From NCBI GenBank assembly GCA_018240425.1, contig JAFEFU010000047.1:1-59779 (forward strand): 59,779 nt of DNA, given 5' to 3'. The stretch's first letter is position 1; every line of letters begins with the position of its first letter. The notes under the pieces were generated by a model, which did not search any database, was not told where the DNA came from, and was given only the letters and a program-made list of their open reading frames with translations. Origin of the DNA: Pseudomonadota bacterium (GTDB lineage: Bacteria; Pseudomonadota; Alphaproteobacteria; Rhodobacterales; Rhodobacteraceae). The position numbers and the translations under genes were made by a program. Of this stretch, positions 24,934 to 33,117 are shown piece after piece.

Positions 24934-25923
24934 CTACAGGGCGCGCAGCACCGCGACCGGATCGACCCCGCGATCCCGGGCGATGAACCATTGCAGGTAG
25001 CCGTCGAGATAGCGGGAAGCCGGACCCCGGAACGGGGCGATGAAGCCCTTCAGGCGGGCGTGCAGCGCATTGGCGTTCTGGATGTGATGGGTGGGCGACG
25101 CCATGCGGGTGCCGGGCTTCGAGCCGACGACGAAATGGTCGATCCGGTGCTGCCGCGCATAGGCCGCATAGCCCGAAAGCCCGTCGGAGCAGAGGACCGC
25201 GTCCGCCGCCATCACCTGCCTGAGGGTCTGGCAGATCGTGCTGTCCCTTCGGTCGGGGATGCGCTCCAGCCGGCGCGCGCCGCTGCGGTCGGTGAGCGTC
25301 AGGATCGGCAGTTGCCAGCGCGACAGGCCGCGCATCGTCAGGACGCCCCTGTGCCGGTATTCGTGCCACCGGCGGCGCGGTGGCGCCGGCCAGGCCCGTG
25401 GATCCCGGAAGTGCCGCACCCATTCCCGCGAGCCCTTGCGGCTCTCGCGCTGGAAGGCCTCGTCGGCTTCGACGACGCCCACGAACGCGGCGTCCGAGGC
25501 CCCCGAGAGGGCGCGCTGGATCAGCATCCGCCAGCGCCAGACGGTGTGTTTGTCGAGGCCGAGCCGCCCTGCAAGCTTGCGGACCGACAAGGGCTTCCGG
25601 TCGCCGAGCATGTCGCGCGCGGCGGCGAGGAAGAGATCGGGCCGATGGATGCCGCGGATCGCCGACCCGGTCCGCCCGGACCAGGTCCGCTGGCATCCCT
25701 CGCAGCGGTAGCGCTGCACGCCTGTCCGCGTCCGGCCCCACCGCTGCCGCCGATCGCCGGCGCAGAAAGGGCAGTTGCGTTCTCGTTTCGTTCGTGCTTC
25801 GATTTCGGCCAACGCCTCACGGCGGCGCCGCGCGTCTCCAAGCCTGGTCCGCGCATCCTCGATCTGGGCAGGCGTCAGGCGATCGAACGCGGTGACGAAG
25901 CGGCGATAGTCGTGGGATCTCAA
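24934..25923 (-). CDS. IS1595-family transposase
   Basis: This 329-residue DDE-type transposase has an N-terminal zinc ribbon (CPFCAGD...RYRCEGCQRTWSGRTGS) and a helix-turn-helix (LSVRKLAGRLGLDKHTVWRWRM). The catalytic core has VVEADEAF (first Asp), LCSDGLSGY (second Asp) and the asparagine/His-rich end block NANALHARLKGFIAPFRG...YLQWF typical of the family. The start is set at a TTG (25923) because GGAGG lies 5 nt before it; a GTG at 25989 lies inside the terminal repeat. No frameshift or stop is seen, so it may be active. Confidence 0.9.
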   Translation of the reverse strand: MRSHDYRRFVTAFDRLTPAQIEDARTRLGDARRRREALAEIEARTKRERNCPFCAGDRRQRWGRTRTGVQRYRCEGCQRTWSGRTGSAIRGIHRPDLFLAAARDMLGDRKPLSVRKLAGRLGLDKHTVWRWRMLIQRALSGASDAAFVGVVEADEAFQRESRKGSREWVRHFRDPRAWPAPPRRRWHEYRHRGVLTMRGLSRWQLPILTLTDRSGARRLERIPDRRDSTICQTLRQVMAADAVLCSDGLSGYAAYARQHRIDHFVVGSKPGTRMASPTHHIQNANALHARLKGFIAPFRGPASRYLDGYLQWFIARDRGVDPVAVLRAL

Positions 25924-26006
25924 AGGCACCTCCGCAACAGGGACGGAGGTAAATAGGCTTTGTCGCCGGAAAGTTAAGCGCGCCAACACACTTTGCGGAC
26001 ATTGCC

Positions 26007-26014
26007 AAATTTTT
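26007..26014. repeat. Right target-site duplication (AAATTTTT)
   Basis: Identical to 23936-23943 and directly adjoining the right inverted repeat of the insertion sequence. Confidence 0.9.
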
Positions 26015-26065
26015 CGGCTGTGGCGTTGAACTGTGTTGGTCGGCTTTGCAGGACGAAGCGGACGT

Positions 26066-26308
26066 TCAGTCCTGGGTAACCTGTATGATCAGATCATGGG
26101 GCGTATCCTTGAGGTTGGCCCGCCAGACAGACTTCGTCCCCTCAACTTTTTGAAGTCTAAGTCGCGTGATGTCGTTGGCCCGTCGTGAGGCAATCTCGGG
26201 GAATGCTCCTTCAACTGCTTGAAGCAACCATCCTTGAGGATTGCTCTTTCGCAACTCGGAAATCCTCGTGATGTTCCCGCAGGTAAAGCTGTACCGGAAC
26301 AGTGGCAC
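26066..26308 (-). CDS. Small hypothetical protein, 80 residues
   Basis: This short reading frame starts at GTG 26308, 5 nt after a perfect GGAGG, which is the main support for it being a gene; an overlapping ATG is out of frame. The product is basic and mixed alpha/beta in character, with no motif recognised (FRYSFTCGN, ISELRKSNPQGWLLQAVEG). Its base composition is less GC-rich than the flanking operons, in keeping with acquired DNA next to the insertion sequence. Function unknown; it could be a fragment of a longer protein disrupted in the past. Confidence 0.4.
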   Translation of the reverse strand: MPLFRYSFTCGNITRISELRKSNPQGWLLQAVEGAFPEIASRRANDITRLRLQKVEGTKSVWRANLKDTPHDLIIQVTQD

Positions 26309-26423
26309 ATCGGCCTCCGACTATTATCCAAGGCCAGACTAGGCTCCGATACAAACGCCCGCAATCTGCCCAAGCCGCCAACCCCATTTCGCGACCCAAC
26401 ATTTTGCTTCCCAACATCGCCCC

Positions 26424-26453
26424 TTGACCGGATCGGCAGGCCAATCTTACTAT
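26424..26453 (+). promoter_or_regulatory. Sigma-70-type promoter of the demethylase-like / MttB-like operon
   Basis: TTGACC (26424-26429), 18 bases, TACTAT (26448-26453), followed by the palindrome GAACGTTC (26456-26463) around the likely start point, a possible operator. AAGGAGG at 26467-26473 is the ribosome site 5 nt before the ATG at 26479. Confidence 0.6.
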
Positions 26454-26478
26454 ACGAACGTTCAACAAGGAGGCGCCG

Positions 26479-28569
26479 ATGCCACGCAACCCGCGTTACG
26501 ACATCCTGTTCGAGCCCGTGCGCATCGGCCCCAAGACCGCCCCGAACCGGTTCTACCAGGTGCCGCACGCCAGCGGCATGACCAATGCCGCGCCGCACGC
26601 CCGCGCCGCCTTTCGCGGGATGAAGGCCGAAGGCGGATGGGGGGTCGTCTGCACCGGGGCCTGTTCGGTGCACCCTTCGTCGGACGACAGCCCGTTTCCC
26701 TTCGCCTCGCTCTGGGACGAGGCGGACGTGCGGGCGCACGCGCTGATGACCGGGGCCGTCCATGCCCACGGCGCGCTGGCGGGGGTCGAGCTCTGGCACG
26801 GGGGCGCGGCCTCGGTGAACCGCACCACGCGCCATGCGCCCCTGTCGCCGTCCGGGGTGCCGTGGATGGCGACGCATGTGGGCTTCATGTCCTCGGCCCG
26901 GCCCAGGGTGATGGATGCCGCCGACATCCGCGACCTGATCCGCTGGCACGCCGAGGCCGCGGTGCGCGCCGAGCGCGCCGGGTTCGACATTCTCTATGTC
27001 TATGCCGGCATGGGCTATCTGCCCTATCAGTTCCTGCTTTCGGACTACAACCACCGCACCGACGCCTATGGCGGCTCGGTCAGGAACCGGGTGCGGCTGA
27101 CCGAGGAACTGATCGACGCGGTGCGCGAGGCGACGCACGGGCGGGCGGCGGTCGCGCTGCGCATCTCGCTTCAGGAGTTGCGCGCCCGCCCCTCGGAAGT
27201 GGCCGAGAGCGAGGGGCACGAGGTGATTTCCCTTCTGCGCGAGGCGCCCGACCTGTTCGACGTGAAGATGGACTATTCGGCGACCGACTGCGCGCCCTCG
27301 CGCTATGCGCCCGAAGGGAGCCATGAGCCCGTCGTCGATTTCGTGAAGACGCTGACCGACAGGCCGGTGGTGGGGGTGGGGCGTTTCACCTCGCCCGACA
27401 CGATGGTGTCGATGGTGCGGCGCGGCATCCTCGACCTGGTCGGGGGGGCGCGGCCCTCGATCGCCGATCCGTTCCTGCCCCGCAAGATCGCCGAGGGCCG
27501 CGAGGCCGAGATCCGCGAATGTATCGGTTGCAACATGTGCATTTCCTCGTGGCATGACGGCGTCTGGGTGCGCTGCACCCAGAACCCGACGGCGGGCGAG
27601 GAATGGCGGCGCGGCTGGCACCCCGAGGTGGTGGGTCGGGACGGGGCCGACCGGGTGCTGGTCGTGGGCGGCGGGCCGGCCGGCCTCGAGGCGGCGCTGA
27701 CGCTGGCCCGGCGCGGCTTCGACGTGGCGCTGGCCGAGGCCGCGCGCGAGTTCGGCGGGCGGCTGCGCTTCGAGGCGGCGCTGCCCGGCCTGCGGGCCTG
27801 GGGCCGGGTGGCCGATTATCGCCTTGGCCAGTTGCGCCAGATGGCGAACGTGGCGCTTTATCCCGAAAGCCCGATGGGTGCCGAAGACGTGCTGGCCTTC
27901 GGCGCCCGCCATGTGGTGATCGCGACCGGCGCCGAATGGCTGCCGGTGCTGTGCGGGGCGAACGAACTGCCGGCCGGCCAGACCGGGGCGCCGCGCGTCC
28001 ATACCCCCGACGACATCGCCGCCGGTGCGGTGATCGCCGGGCCGGTTGCGGTCTTTGACTATGACAACAACTACATGGGCTCGGCGGTGGCCGAGAGCCT
28101 GGCCGGCAAGGGGCTGGAGGTCACCTATGTCACCACCGCGGGCGCGGCGGATGCCTGGGGGGTGATGACCAACGAACAGTCCCTGGTGCACCAGTCCTTC
28201 GCCAGGCTCGGCATCGCACAGCGCACTCTGGAGATCGTCACCGGCTTTGACGGCGAGACCTTGCGGCTTGCGCAGATCTTTTCCGGCGAGGCACGGTCGG
28301 TCCCCGCGCGCTCGCTGGTCATCGTCGGCCAGAGGAGGGGGCGGTCGGCCCTGCATGACGGCCTGCGGCTGGCGGACCTGAAGGGGGCGGGGATCGACCG
28401 GCTGCACCTGACCGGAGACGCGAATGCGCCGGGCGCGATCGCGCATGCGGTCTACCAGGGCCACCGGACCGCGCGCGAGGTGGGGCTGGCCGCCGCCGAC
28501 CTTCGCGTCCTTCGCGACGCGCCCTTTGCCCCGCGCGATGTCCCCGCCCCGGCGAGGGCGGCGGAATGA
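26479..28569 (+). CDS. Trimethylamine-dehydrogenase-like FMN/4Fe-4S/FAD-fold oxidoreductase (probable amine N-demethylase)
   Basis: The 696 residues have the full trimethylamine dehydrogenase layout: an FMN TIM barrel (1-340) beginning YDILFEPVRIGPKTAPNRFYQVPH, a 4Fe-4S site C-I-G-C-N-M-C with a fourth Cys in RCTQNP (about 345-364), and a dinucleotide-binding domain ([11 protein letters not shown], about 394-404). In trimethylamine dehydrogenase the residue after Q-V-P-H is Cys30, which binds FMN covalently; here it is Ala, so the flavin should be non-covalent. It probably removes methyl groups oxidatively from a secondary or tertiary amine or betaine derivative. The next gene overlaps by 4 bp. 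Confidence 0.88.
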   Translation: MPRNPRYDILFEPVRIGPKTAPNRFYQVPHASGMTNAAPHARAAFRGMKAEGGWGVVCTGACSVHPSSDDSPFPFASLWDEADVRAHALMTGAVHAHGALAGVELWHGGAASVNRTTRHAPLSPSGVPWMATHVGFMSSARPRVMDAADIRDLIRWHAEAAVRAERAGFDILYVYAGMGYLPYQFLLSDYNHRTDAYGGSVRNRVRLTEELIDAVREATHGRAAVALRISLQELRARPSEVAESEGHEVISLLREAPDLFDVKMDYSATDCAPSRYAPEGSHEPVVDFVKTLTDRPVVGVGRFTSPDTMVSMVRRGILDLVGGARPSIADPFLPRKIAEGREAEIRECIGCNMCISSWHDGVWVRCTQNPTAGEEWRRGWHPEVVGRDGADRVLVVGGGPAGLEAALTLARRGFDVALAEAAREFGGRLRFEAALPGLRAWGRVADYRLGQLRQMANVALYPESPMGAEDVLAFGARHVVIATGAEWLPVLCGANELPAGQTGAPRVHTPDDIAAGAVIAGPVAVFDYDNNYMGSAVAESLAGKGLEVTYVTTAGAADAWGVMTNEQSLVHQSFARLGIAQRTLEIVTGFDGETLRLAQIFSGEARSVPARSLVIVGQRRGRSALHDGLRLADLKGAGIDRLHLTGDANAPGAIAHAVYQGHRTAREVGLAAADLRVLRDAPFAPRDVPAPARAAE

Positions 28570-30089
28570 CCGGCGTCCGCCGCCGCCGGACGCGTCCCGA
28601 CCGTGCCGCCGGCGGGCTTCACCAGCTGCCGTTCCGCCAGGTCGAGCGGCGCCTGCCGACGATTGAAATCCTGTCGGCCGACCAGGTCGAGGCGATCCAT
28701 CGCGCCGCGCTGACCCTGCTGGCGACGACCGGGATGCGGGTGCTCGATCCCGGCGCGCGCCAGCGGTTCGCCGCCGCCGGGGCGCGCGTCGATGACGCCT
28801 GCGTCCGCCTCGATCCGGGCATGATCGAGGAGCGGCTTGCCACCGTGCCCCCGGCCTTCGTCCTTGCGGCGCGCAACCCCGGCCGCTCGCTTCGCTTCGG
28901 CGGCGGATTCCATGTCTTCGCCTCGGTCGGGGGGCCGGCCTATGTCATGGACAACGACCGGGGCCGGCGCGACGGCACCTTTGCCGAGATGTGCGATTTC
29001 CTGCGGCTGGTCCAGCAGGTGAATGTCATCCACCAGGAGGGGGGCTGCCCGTTCGAGCCCCTGGACCTGCCCGCGCACACCCGCCATCTCGACATCTACC
29101 TTGCCCAGATCACCCTTCTCGACAAGAGCTGGCAGACCCAGTCGCTCGGCCGCCGGCGCACCCTTGACGGGATCGAGATGGCGGCGATCGCCTTCGGCCT
29201 CGACCGCGAGGCGCTGGTCCGGCAGCCGACGCTTCTGGGCATCATCAACACCAATTCGCCCCTGCAGCTTGACGTGCCGATGGCCGAGGGGCTGATGACC
29301 CTTGCCGAGCACGGGCAGGTGAACGTCATCACCCCCTTCACCCTGGCCGGCGCCATGAGCCCGGTGACGCTGGCCGGGGCGCTGGCCCAGCAGCATGCCG
29401 AGGCTCTGGCCGGCATCGTGCTGACCCAGATCGTGCGGCCGGGTGTGCCGGTGATGTACGGGGGCTTCACCTCGAACGTCGACATGCGCTCGGGCGCGCC
29501 TGCCTTCGGCACCCCGGAATATGCCAAGGCGGCGCTGGCCTCGGGTCAGCTGGCCCGCCGCGCCGGCGTGCCGTTCCGGTCGTCCAACGTCTGCACCGCC
29601 AACGAGGTCGATGCCCAGGCGGCCTATGAATCGCAGATGGCGCTATGGGGGGCGCTGATGGGAGGGGCGCATCTGGTCGAACATGCCGCGGGCTGGCTGC
29701 ATGGCGGGCTGACCGCCAGCTTCGAGAAGCTGATCCTCGATGCCGAGATGCTGCAGATGTTCGAGGCGCTCTTCGAGCCGATCGACACCGGGCCGGACAG
29801 CCTGGCGCTGGAGGCGGTGGCCGAGGTCGGCCCCGGCGGGCATTTCTTCGGCGCCGCCCACACCATGTCGCGCTACGAGACCGCCTTCTACACGCCGCTT
29901 CTGTCCAGCTGGGACAATCACCCGCAATGGCTGGAGCGGGGCGCGGTCCAGACGCGCGAACGCGCCAACGCGGTCTGGAAGCAGCTGGTGGCCGACCATG
30001 AGGCCCCGCCGCTCGACCCTGGCCGGCGCGAGGCACTCGAGGCCTATGTCGCCCGCCGCAAGGCCGAAGGCGGCGCGCCGATGAACTGA
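28566..30089 (+). CDS. MttB-family (non-pyrrolysine) trimethylamine methyltransferase-like protein
   Basis: This 507-residue protein of the COG5598 family includes SADQVEAIHRAALTLLATTGMRV, FHVFASVGGPAYVMDNDRG and PVMYGGFTSNVDMRSGAPAFGTPEY. There is no internal amber codon, so it belongs to the non-pyrrolysine group, whose characterised members (for example MtgB) demethylate quaternary amines such as glycine betaine and pass the methyl to a corrinoid protein. No corrinoid-protein gene is in the window. Coupling (ATGA overlap) to the trimethylamine-dehydrogenase-like enzyme suggests successive demethylations of one quaternary amine. Confidence 0.9.
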   Translation: MTGVRRRRTRPDRAAGGLHQLPFRQVERRLPTIEILSADQVEAIHRAALTLLATTGMRVLDPGARQRFAAAGARVDDACVRLDPGMIEERLATVPPAFVLAARNPGRSLRFGGGFHVFASVGGPAYVMDNDRGRRDGTFAEMCDFLRLVQQVNVIHQEGGCPFEPLDLPAHTRHLDIYLAQITLLDKSWQTQSLGRRRTLDGIEMAAIAFGLDREALVRQPTLLGIINTNSPLQLDVPMAEGLMTLAEHGQVNVITPFTLAGAMSPVTLAGALAQQHAEALAGIVLTQIVRPGVPVMYGGFTSNVDMRSGAPAFGTPEYAKAALASGQLARRAGVPFRSSNVCTANEVDAQAAYESQMALWGALMGGAHLVEHAAGWLHGGLTASFEKLILDAEMLQMFEALFEPIDTGPDSLALEAVAEVGPGGHFFGAAHTMSRYETAFYTPLLSSWDNHPQWLERGAVQTRERANAVWKQLVADHEAPPLDPGRREALEAYVARRKAEGGAPMN

Positions 30090-30206
30090 GCGGCCCCCGG
30101 GGGCAGGGCCGCGGCCCGTTGCCTCATGGTGTCCGGCGCAGCCTGCCGCGCTGGCCTGACCGGTTCAACCGTTCAAGACCGTACTCCGCCCTCAACGGCC
30201 CCTCTC

Positions 30207-30226
30207 GCCGTTCAAGGGTGAACGGC
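30207..30226. terminator. Bidirectional hairpin between convergent genes
   Basis: GCCGTTCA-AGGG-TGAACGGC is a perfect 8-bp stem with a 4-nt loop. It lies in the 148-bp spacer where the MttB-like and aminotransferase genes converge. Related CCGTTCAAG and GGTTCAACC motifs at 30160-30178 suggest repeated units, but no second clear hairpin is formed. Confidence 0.6.
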
Positions 30227-30237
30227 TTCCCGAGACT

Positions 30238-31359
30238 TCAGGTCTGGCGCGACGGGTCGATCACCGCCGCCAGGGTATGTGCCACGATCCGCATCGGCCC
30301 GTCCTGGCCGATCGAGATGCGCAGCCAGTCGTCCAGCCCGTAGTCGTCGCAGGCGCGGATCAGGGCGCCGGCCTCGGCCACGCGGCGCACGAGGCCGGCT
30401 GCGGTGACGCCGGCCCCGCCGGGAACGCGCGCCATGACGAAGTTGGTCTGGCTGTCGGGCACCGCATATCCCGCCTGGCGCAGACTGCCGGTCAGGAGGT
30501 CGCGCCCCCGGATCACCGCCGCGCCGGTGCGGGCCAGCCAGGCCGGCGTGTCGGGGTGGCGCAGTCCGGCGATGCCCGCGGCCTGGGTCGGACCGGAGAC
30601 GTTGCCGATGCCGCGCATGGCGTTCAGGGCATCGGCCATCTCGGGCATCGCCACGCCCCAGCCGAGCCGCAGCCCGGCCATGCCCCAGGCCTTGGAAAAG
30701 GTGCGGGTGGTGAGGACGTTCGTCCGCTCCTGCGCCAGGCGCAGCGCCGTCGCGGCCGCGCCCGGATCGCCAAACTCGGCATAGGCGCAGTCGAGCACCA
30801 GGACCACGTTGCCCGGCAAGGCATCGGCCAGCCGCAGCAGCGTGGCGCTGTCGATGCCGCGGCCGGTGGGATTGCCGGGGTTGGCGAGATAGACCACGCG
30901 GGTCCGGGGCGTGACGGCGGCGATGAGCGCCTCGATATCGGCGTCCAGTTCCCCGGCCGTCGGGCTTTCCACATAATCCACGCCAAGCCGCCAGGCGACG
31001 ATGCGGAACTGCGCGAAAGACAGGGCCGGGGCAAGGATCTCGTCGCCCGGCCGGGCATAGACCCGCCCGACGATATCGAGGATCTCCTCGGACCCGTTGC
31101 CCGGCACCACGCAAGCCGGGTCAACTCCGTAGAAGGTGCCGATCGCCTCGCGCAGCGTCCAGGCGCGGGTGTCGGCATAGAGCGCGGCATGGGTGGCAGC
31201 GTCGGCTGCCGCCCCAACGGCGCCGGGTACAGTGCCCCAGGCGTTCTCGTTCAGCGACAGGTTCACCAGCCGCGACACGTCGATCCCGTCCAGCCGGCGC
31301 ACCACGGTGATCGTGCCGCCGGCCATCCGGGGCTGCGGTTTTCCTGGCTGTCGCGGCAT
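30238..31359 (-). CDS. HisC-like class I/II aminotransferase
   Basis: This 373-residue PLP enzyme aligns by eye with histidinol-phosphate/aromatic aminotransferases: LSLNENAWG near the start, GNGSEEILD, LANPGNPTGRG, DCAYAEFG, and the PLP lysine Lys223 in TFSKAWGMAGLRLGW. Start 31359 has AGAGGTGG ahead of it; an ATG at 31377 is possible. The gene stands apart from any histidine biosynthesis genes. It is divergent from the GntR regulator and near an indolepyruvate:ferredoxin oxidoreductase, so a catabolic transamination of an aromatic or imidazole amino acid is more likely than histidine synthesis. Confidence 0.88.
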   Translation of the reverse strand: MPRQPGKPQPRMAGGTITVVRRLDGIDVSRLVNLSLNENAWGTVPGAVGAAADAATHAALYADTRAWTLREAIGTFYGVDPACVVPGNGSEEILDIVGRVYARPGDEILAPALSFAQFRIVAWRLGVDYVESPTAGELDADIEALIAAVTPRTRVVYLANPGNPTGRGIDSATLLRLADALPGNVVLVLDCAYAEFGDPGAAATALRLAQERTNVLTTRTFSKAWGMAGLRLGWGVAMPEMADALNAMRGIGNVSGPTQAAGIAGLRHPDTPAWLARTGAAVIRGRDLLTGSLRQAGYAVPDSQTNFVMARVPGGAGVTAAGLVRRVAEAGALIRACDDYGLDDWLRISIGQDGPMRIVAHTLAAVIDPSRQT

Positions 31360-31431
31360 GGGGACCACCTCTTTCATGGATGCTGGGCGCCGCAGTGTTT
31401 TCGCGATTGCCCGCCGAGGTCAATCCTTTTA

Positions 31432-31451
31432 CATATTTAAATGTGGGATTT
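31432..31451. promoter_or_regulatory. Operator-like element A (aminotransferase / GntR divergent region)
   Basis: The block catatttaaatgtgggattt shares the ATATT-xx-AAT-x-TGG-ATTT pattern with elements B (34201-34220) and C (38651-38670), with one extra base. It lies between the divergent aminotransferase and GntR genes, where a self-regulating GntR protein would bind. Confidence 0.4.
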
Positions 31452-31545
31452 CGGCCGGGGCCGGGGGCTGTGCGAACGGCGGCCGGCCTGCTACATCAGG
31501 CGCCGCCGGCATCTTTCGCCGCACGGCAACCCGAAGAAGGATTTC

Positions 31546-32283
31546 ATGGCTTCGATCGAACGCAATGCCGGCCTCGCCCGCCAGATCGCCGACAGTCTTC
31601 AGAACGACATCATGGAGGGCCGCCTGACCGTCGAGGCGCGCCTGCCGTCCGAGGCCGATCTGGCGGACCGCTTCGGCGTCTCGCAGCCCACGGTGCGCGA
31701 GGCGATGAAGATCCTCGCGGCCAAGAAGCTGATCCGCTCCAAGCGCGGGCCGCGCGGCGGGGTCTTCGTCAACACGCCGTCGCTCGAGATGGCGGCGCAG
31801 TCGGTGCACGAGACGACGAACTGGCTGGTGTCGCTGGGGGTGTTCGACCTGACCGACATCGTCGAGACCCGGCGCAGCCTTGGCCGGGTGGCGCTCGAGC
31901 TGGCCTGCCAGCACGCCGGCCCCGACGATCTTGCAAGGATCGAGGCCGCGCTTCTGGAAAGCGATCATGGCGAGATTTCGGACGAGGACTTCTGCAGCAT
32001 GGAGGTCGCCTTTCATCAGGCGGTGGCCGAGGCCGGCGGCAATGCGGTGATGCGCTATGTGATGGTGATCGCCAACCAGGCGCTGATCCCGGCGGTCAAC
32101 ATGATTTCCTTCCGCTACCGCGAGCGTGACACGGTGGTGGCCTTCCAGCGCCGCATCTTCGATGCCCTGAAGGCGCGCAACACCGCGGCCGCGACCCTGG
32201 CCTTCGAGGCGCTGATCGACTATCAGGGCGCGGTTTACGACCGGGCGGTGCAGGCGCGCGCGGCGGCCCATCCGGGCAAGTAG
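31546..32283 (+). CDS. GntR/FadR-family transcriptional regulator
   Basis: This 245-residue protein has an N-terminal winged helix (LARQIADSLQNDIMEG, LPSEADLADRFGVSQPTVREAMKILAAKKLI, GGVFV) and a C-terminal all-helical FCD effector domain with the metal-type residues D, H, H (SMEVAFHQAVAEAGGN and later LIDYQGA). The start ATG at 31546 has AAGGA 5-6 nt upstream. It is divergent from the aminotransferase gene and near three copies of a shared operator-like element, so it probably controls the 30-41 kb gene set. Confidence 0.87.
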   Translation: MASIERNAGLARQIADSLQNDIMEGRLTVEARLPSEADLADRFGVSQPTVREAMKILAAKKLIRSKRGPRGGVFVNTPSLEMAAQSVHETTNWLVSLGVFDLTDIVETRRSLGRVALELACQHAGPDDLARIEAALLESDHGEISDEDFCSMEVAFHQAVAEAGGNAVMRYVMVIANQALIPAVNMISFRYRERDTVVAFQRRIFDALKARNTAAATLAFEALIDYQGAVYDRAVQARAAAHPGK

Positions 32284-32296
32284 GCCGCGCGCCGGC

Positions 32297-33106
32297 TCAG
32301 TCGAGATCGCGGAAGGGTGCCTCGCGTTCGTCGAGGAACTCTTTCAGCGACTTGTCCTTGAGAAGCCGCATCCAGTGTTTGCCTTCCTCGGTCGCGTGAA
32401 GGATGGCCGTGGTTTCGCGGTTGTAGGTCCAGCTGCTGTCGAGGCCCGCGGTCTGCTGGCAGTGATTGAGCGCCGCCTTGGCATACTTGATCGCGGCGCC
32501 GGGCATGCGGGCGCACTTGCGCGCCAGCCTGCGGGCCTCGTCCATCAGGTCGGCCGCGGGCACCGCCCGGTTGACAAGGTGGATGCGCGCCGCTTCGCGC
32601 CCGTCGATCAGGTCGCCGGTGTACATCAGGTGGCGCGCGTGGATCATCGGCACCGTCCAGGGCAGCATCAGCGTCGGCGGGGCCGAGACATGACGCACCT
32701 CGGGCTCGCCCAGCTTCGCGTCCTCGGCGGCGATGGCCATGTCGCAGCACATCATCAGTTCCAGCCCGCCGGCAAGGCAGAAGCCGTTGACAGCGGCGAT
32801 GATCGGGATCGGCGCCTCGCGGATCAGGCCGAAGCGGCGCATGTTCTCGCCGATGTCGGCGCGCCAGCGGTCGGCGTCCATCTCGAAATCCTCGCCGCCG
32901 AGGTCGAAGCCTGCGGAAAAGGCCCGGCCGGCGCCGGTCAGCAGGATGGCGCGCACATCAGGCGCCCTGACCGCGCGCAGGACCGCCGCCTCGAGCGCGT
33001 CGCCCAGGGCCTGGTTCATGGCGTTCATCTTGCCGGGGCGGTTCATCGTCAGGGTGACGAAGGCGTCGTCGGGATCCTTGTCCCACAGCACCAGATCTTC
33101 GGACAT
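32297..33106 (-). CDS. Enoyl-CoA hydratase/isomerase family protein
   Basis: This 269-residue crotonase-fold protein has the CoA-binding MNRPGKMNAMN, the oxyanion hole segment AGRAFSAGFDLGG, and AAVNGFCLAGGLELMMCCDMAIAAEDAKLGEPEV. The second catalytic-type acid is present in E-P-E-V. The longer C-terminal region (CARMPGAAIKYAKAAL...HATEEGKHWMRLL) differs from standard beta-oxidation hydratases. It follows the AcuI-like reductase by 11 bp, so the two act in one CoA-ester route. The exact substrate is unknown. Confidence 0.87.
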   Translation of the reverse strand: MSEDLVLWDKDPDDAFVTLTMNRPGKMNAMNQALGDALEAAVLRAVRAPDVRAILLTGAGRAFSAGFDLGGEDFEMDADRWRADIGENMRRFGLIREAPIPIIAAVNGFCLAGGLELMMCCDMAIAAEDAKLGEPEVRHVSAPPTLMLPWTVPMIHARHLMYTGDLIDGREAARIHLVNRAVPAADLMDEARRLARKCARMPGAAIKYAKAALNHCQQTAGLDSSWTYNRETTAILHATEEGKHWMRLLKDKSLKEFLDEREAPFRDLD

Positions 33107-33117
33107 GCGGGCCTCCT

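Larger units (their letters stand above)
23944..26006. mobile_element. IS1595-family insertion sequence with higBA-like passenger genes, 2063 bp, complete
   Basis: The ends are near-perfect inverted repeats: left GGCAATGTCCGTAAAGCGTG and onward, right (reverse complement) GGCAATGTCCGCAAAGTGTG and onward, with only three mismatches in about 27 bp. Both are flanked by exact AAATTTTT duplications, so the insertion is intact and probably recent. Inside are a toxin gene, its antitoxin and a leftward transposase, plus a gene-free 247-bp left end (23944-24190) that holds the toxin promoter. The element is twice the length of a simple IS1595-type IS because of the passenger module. Confidence 0.92.

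Noticed and set aside
30238..31359. Biosynthetic hisC
   Set aside because: No his genes flank it; it is divergent from a GntR regulator within a catabolic gene set.
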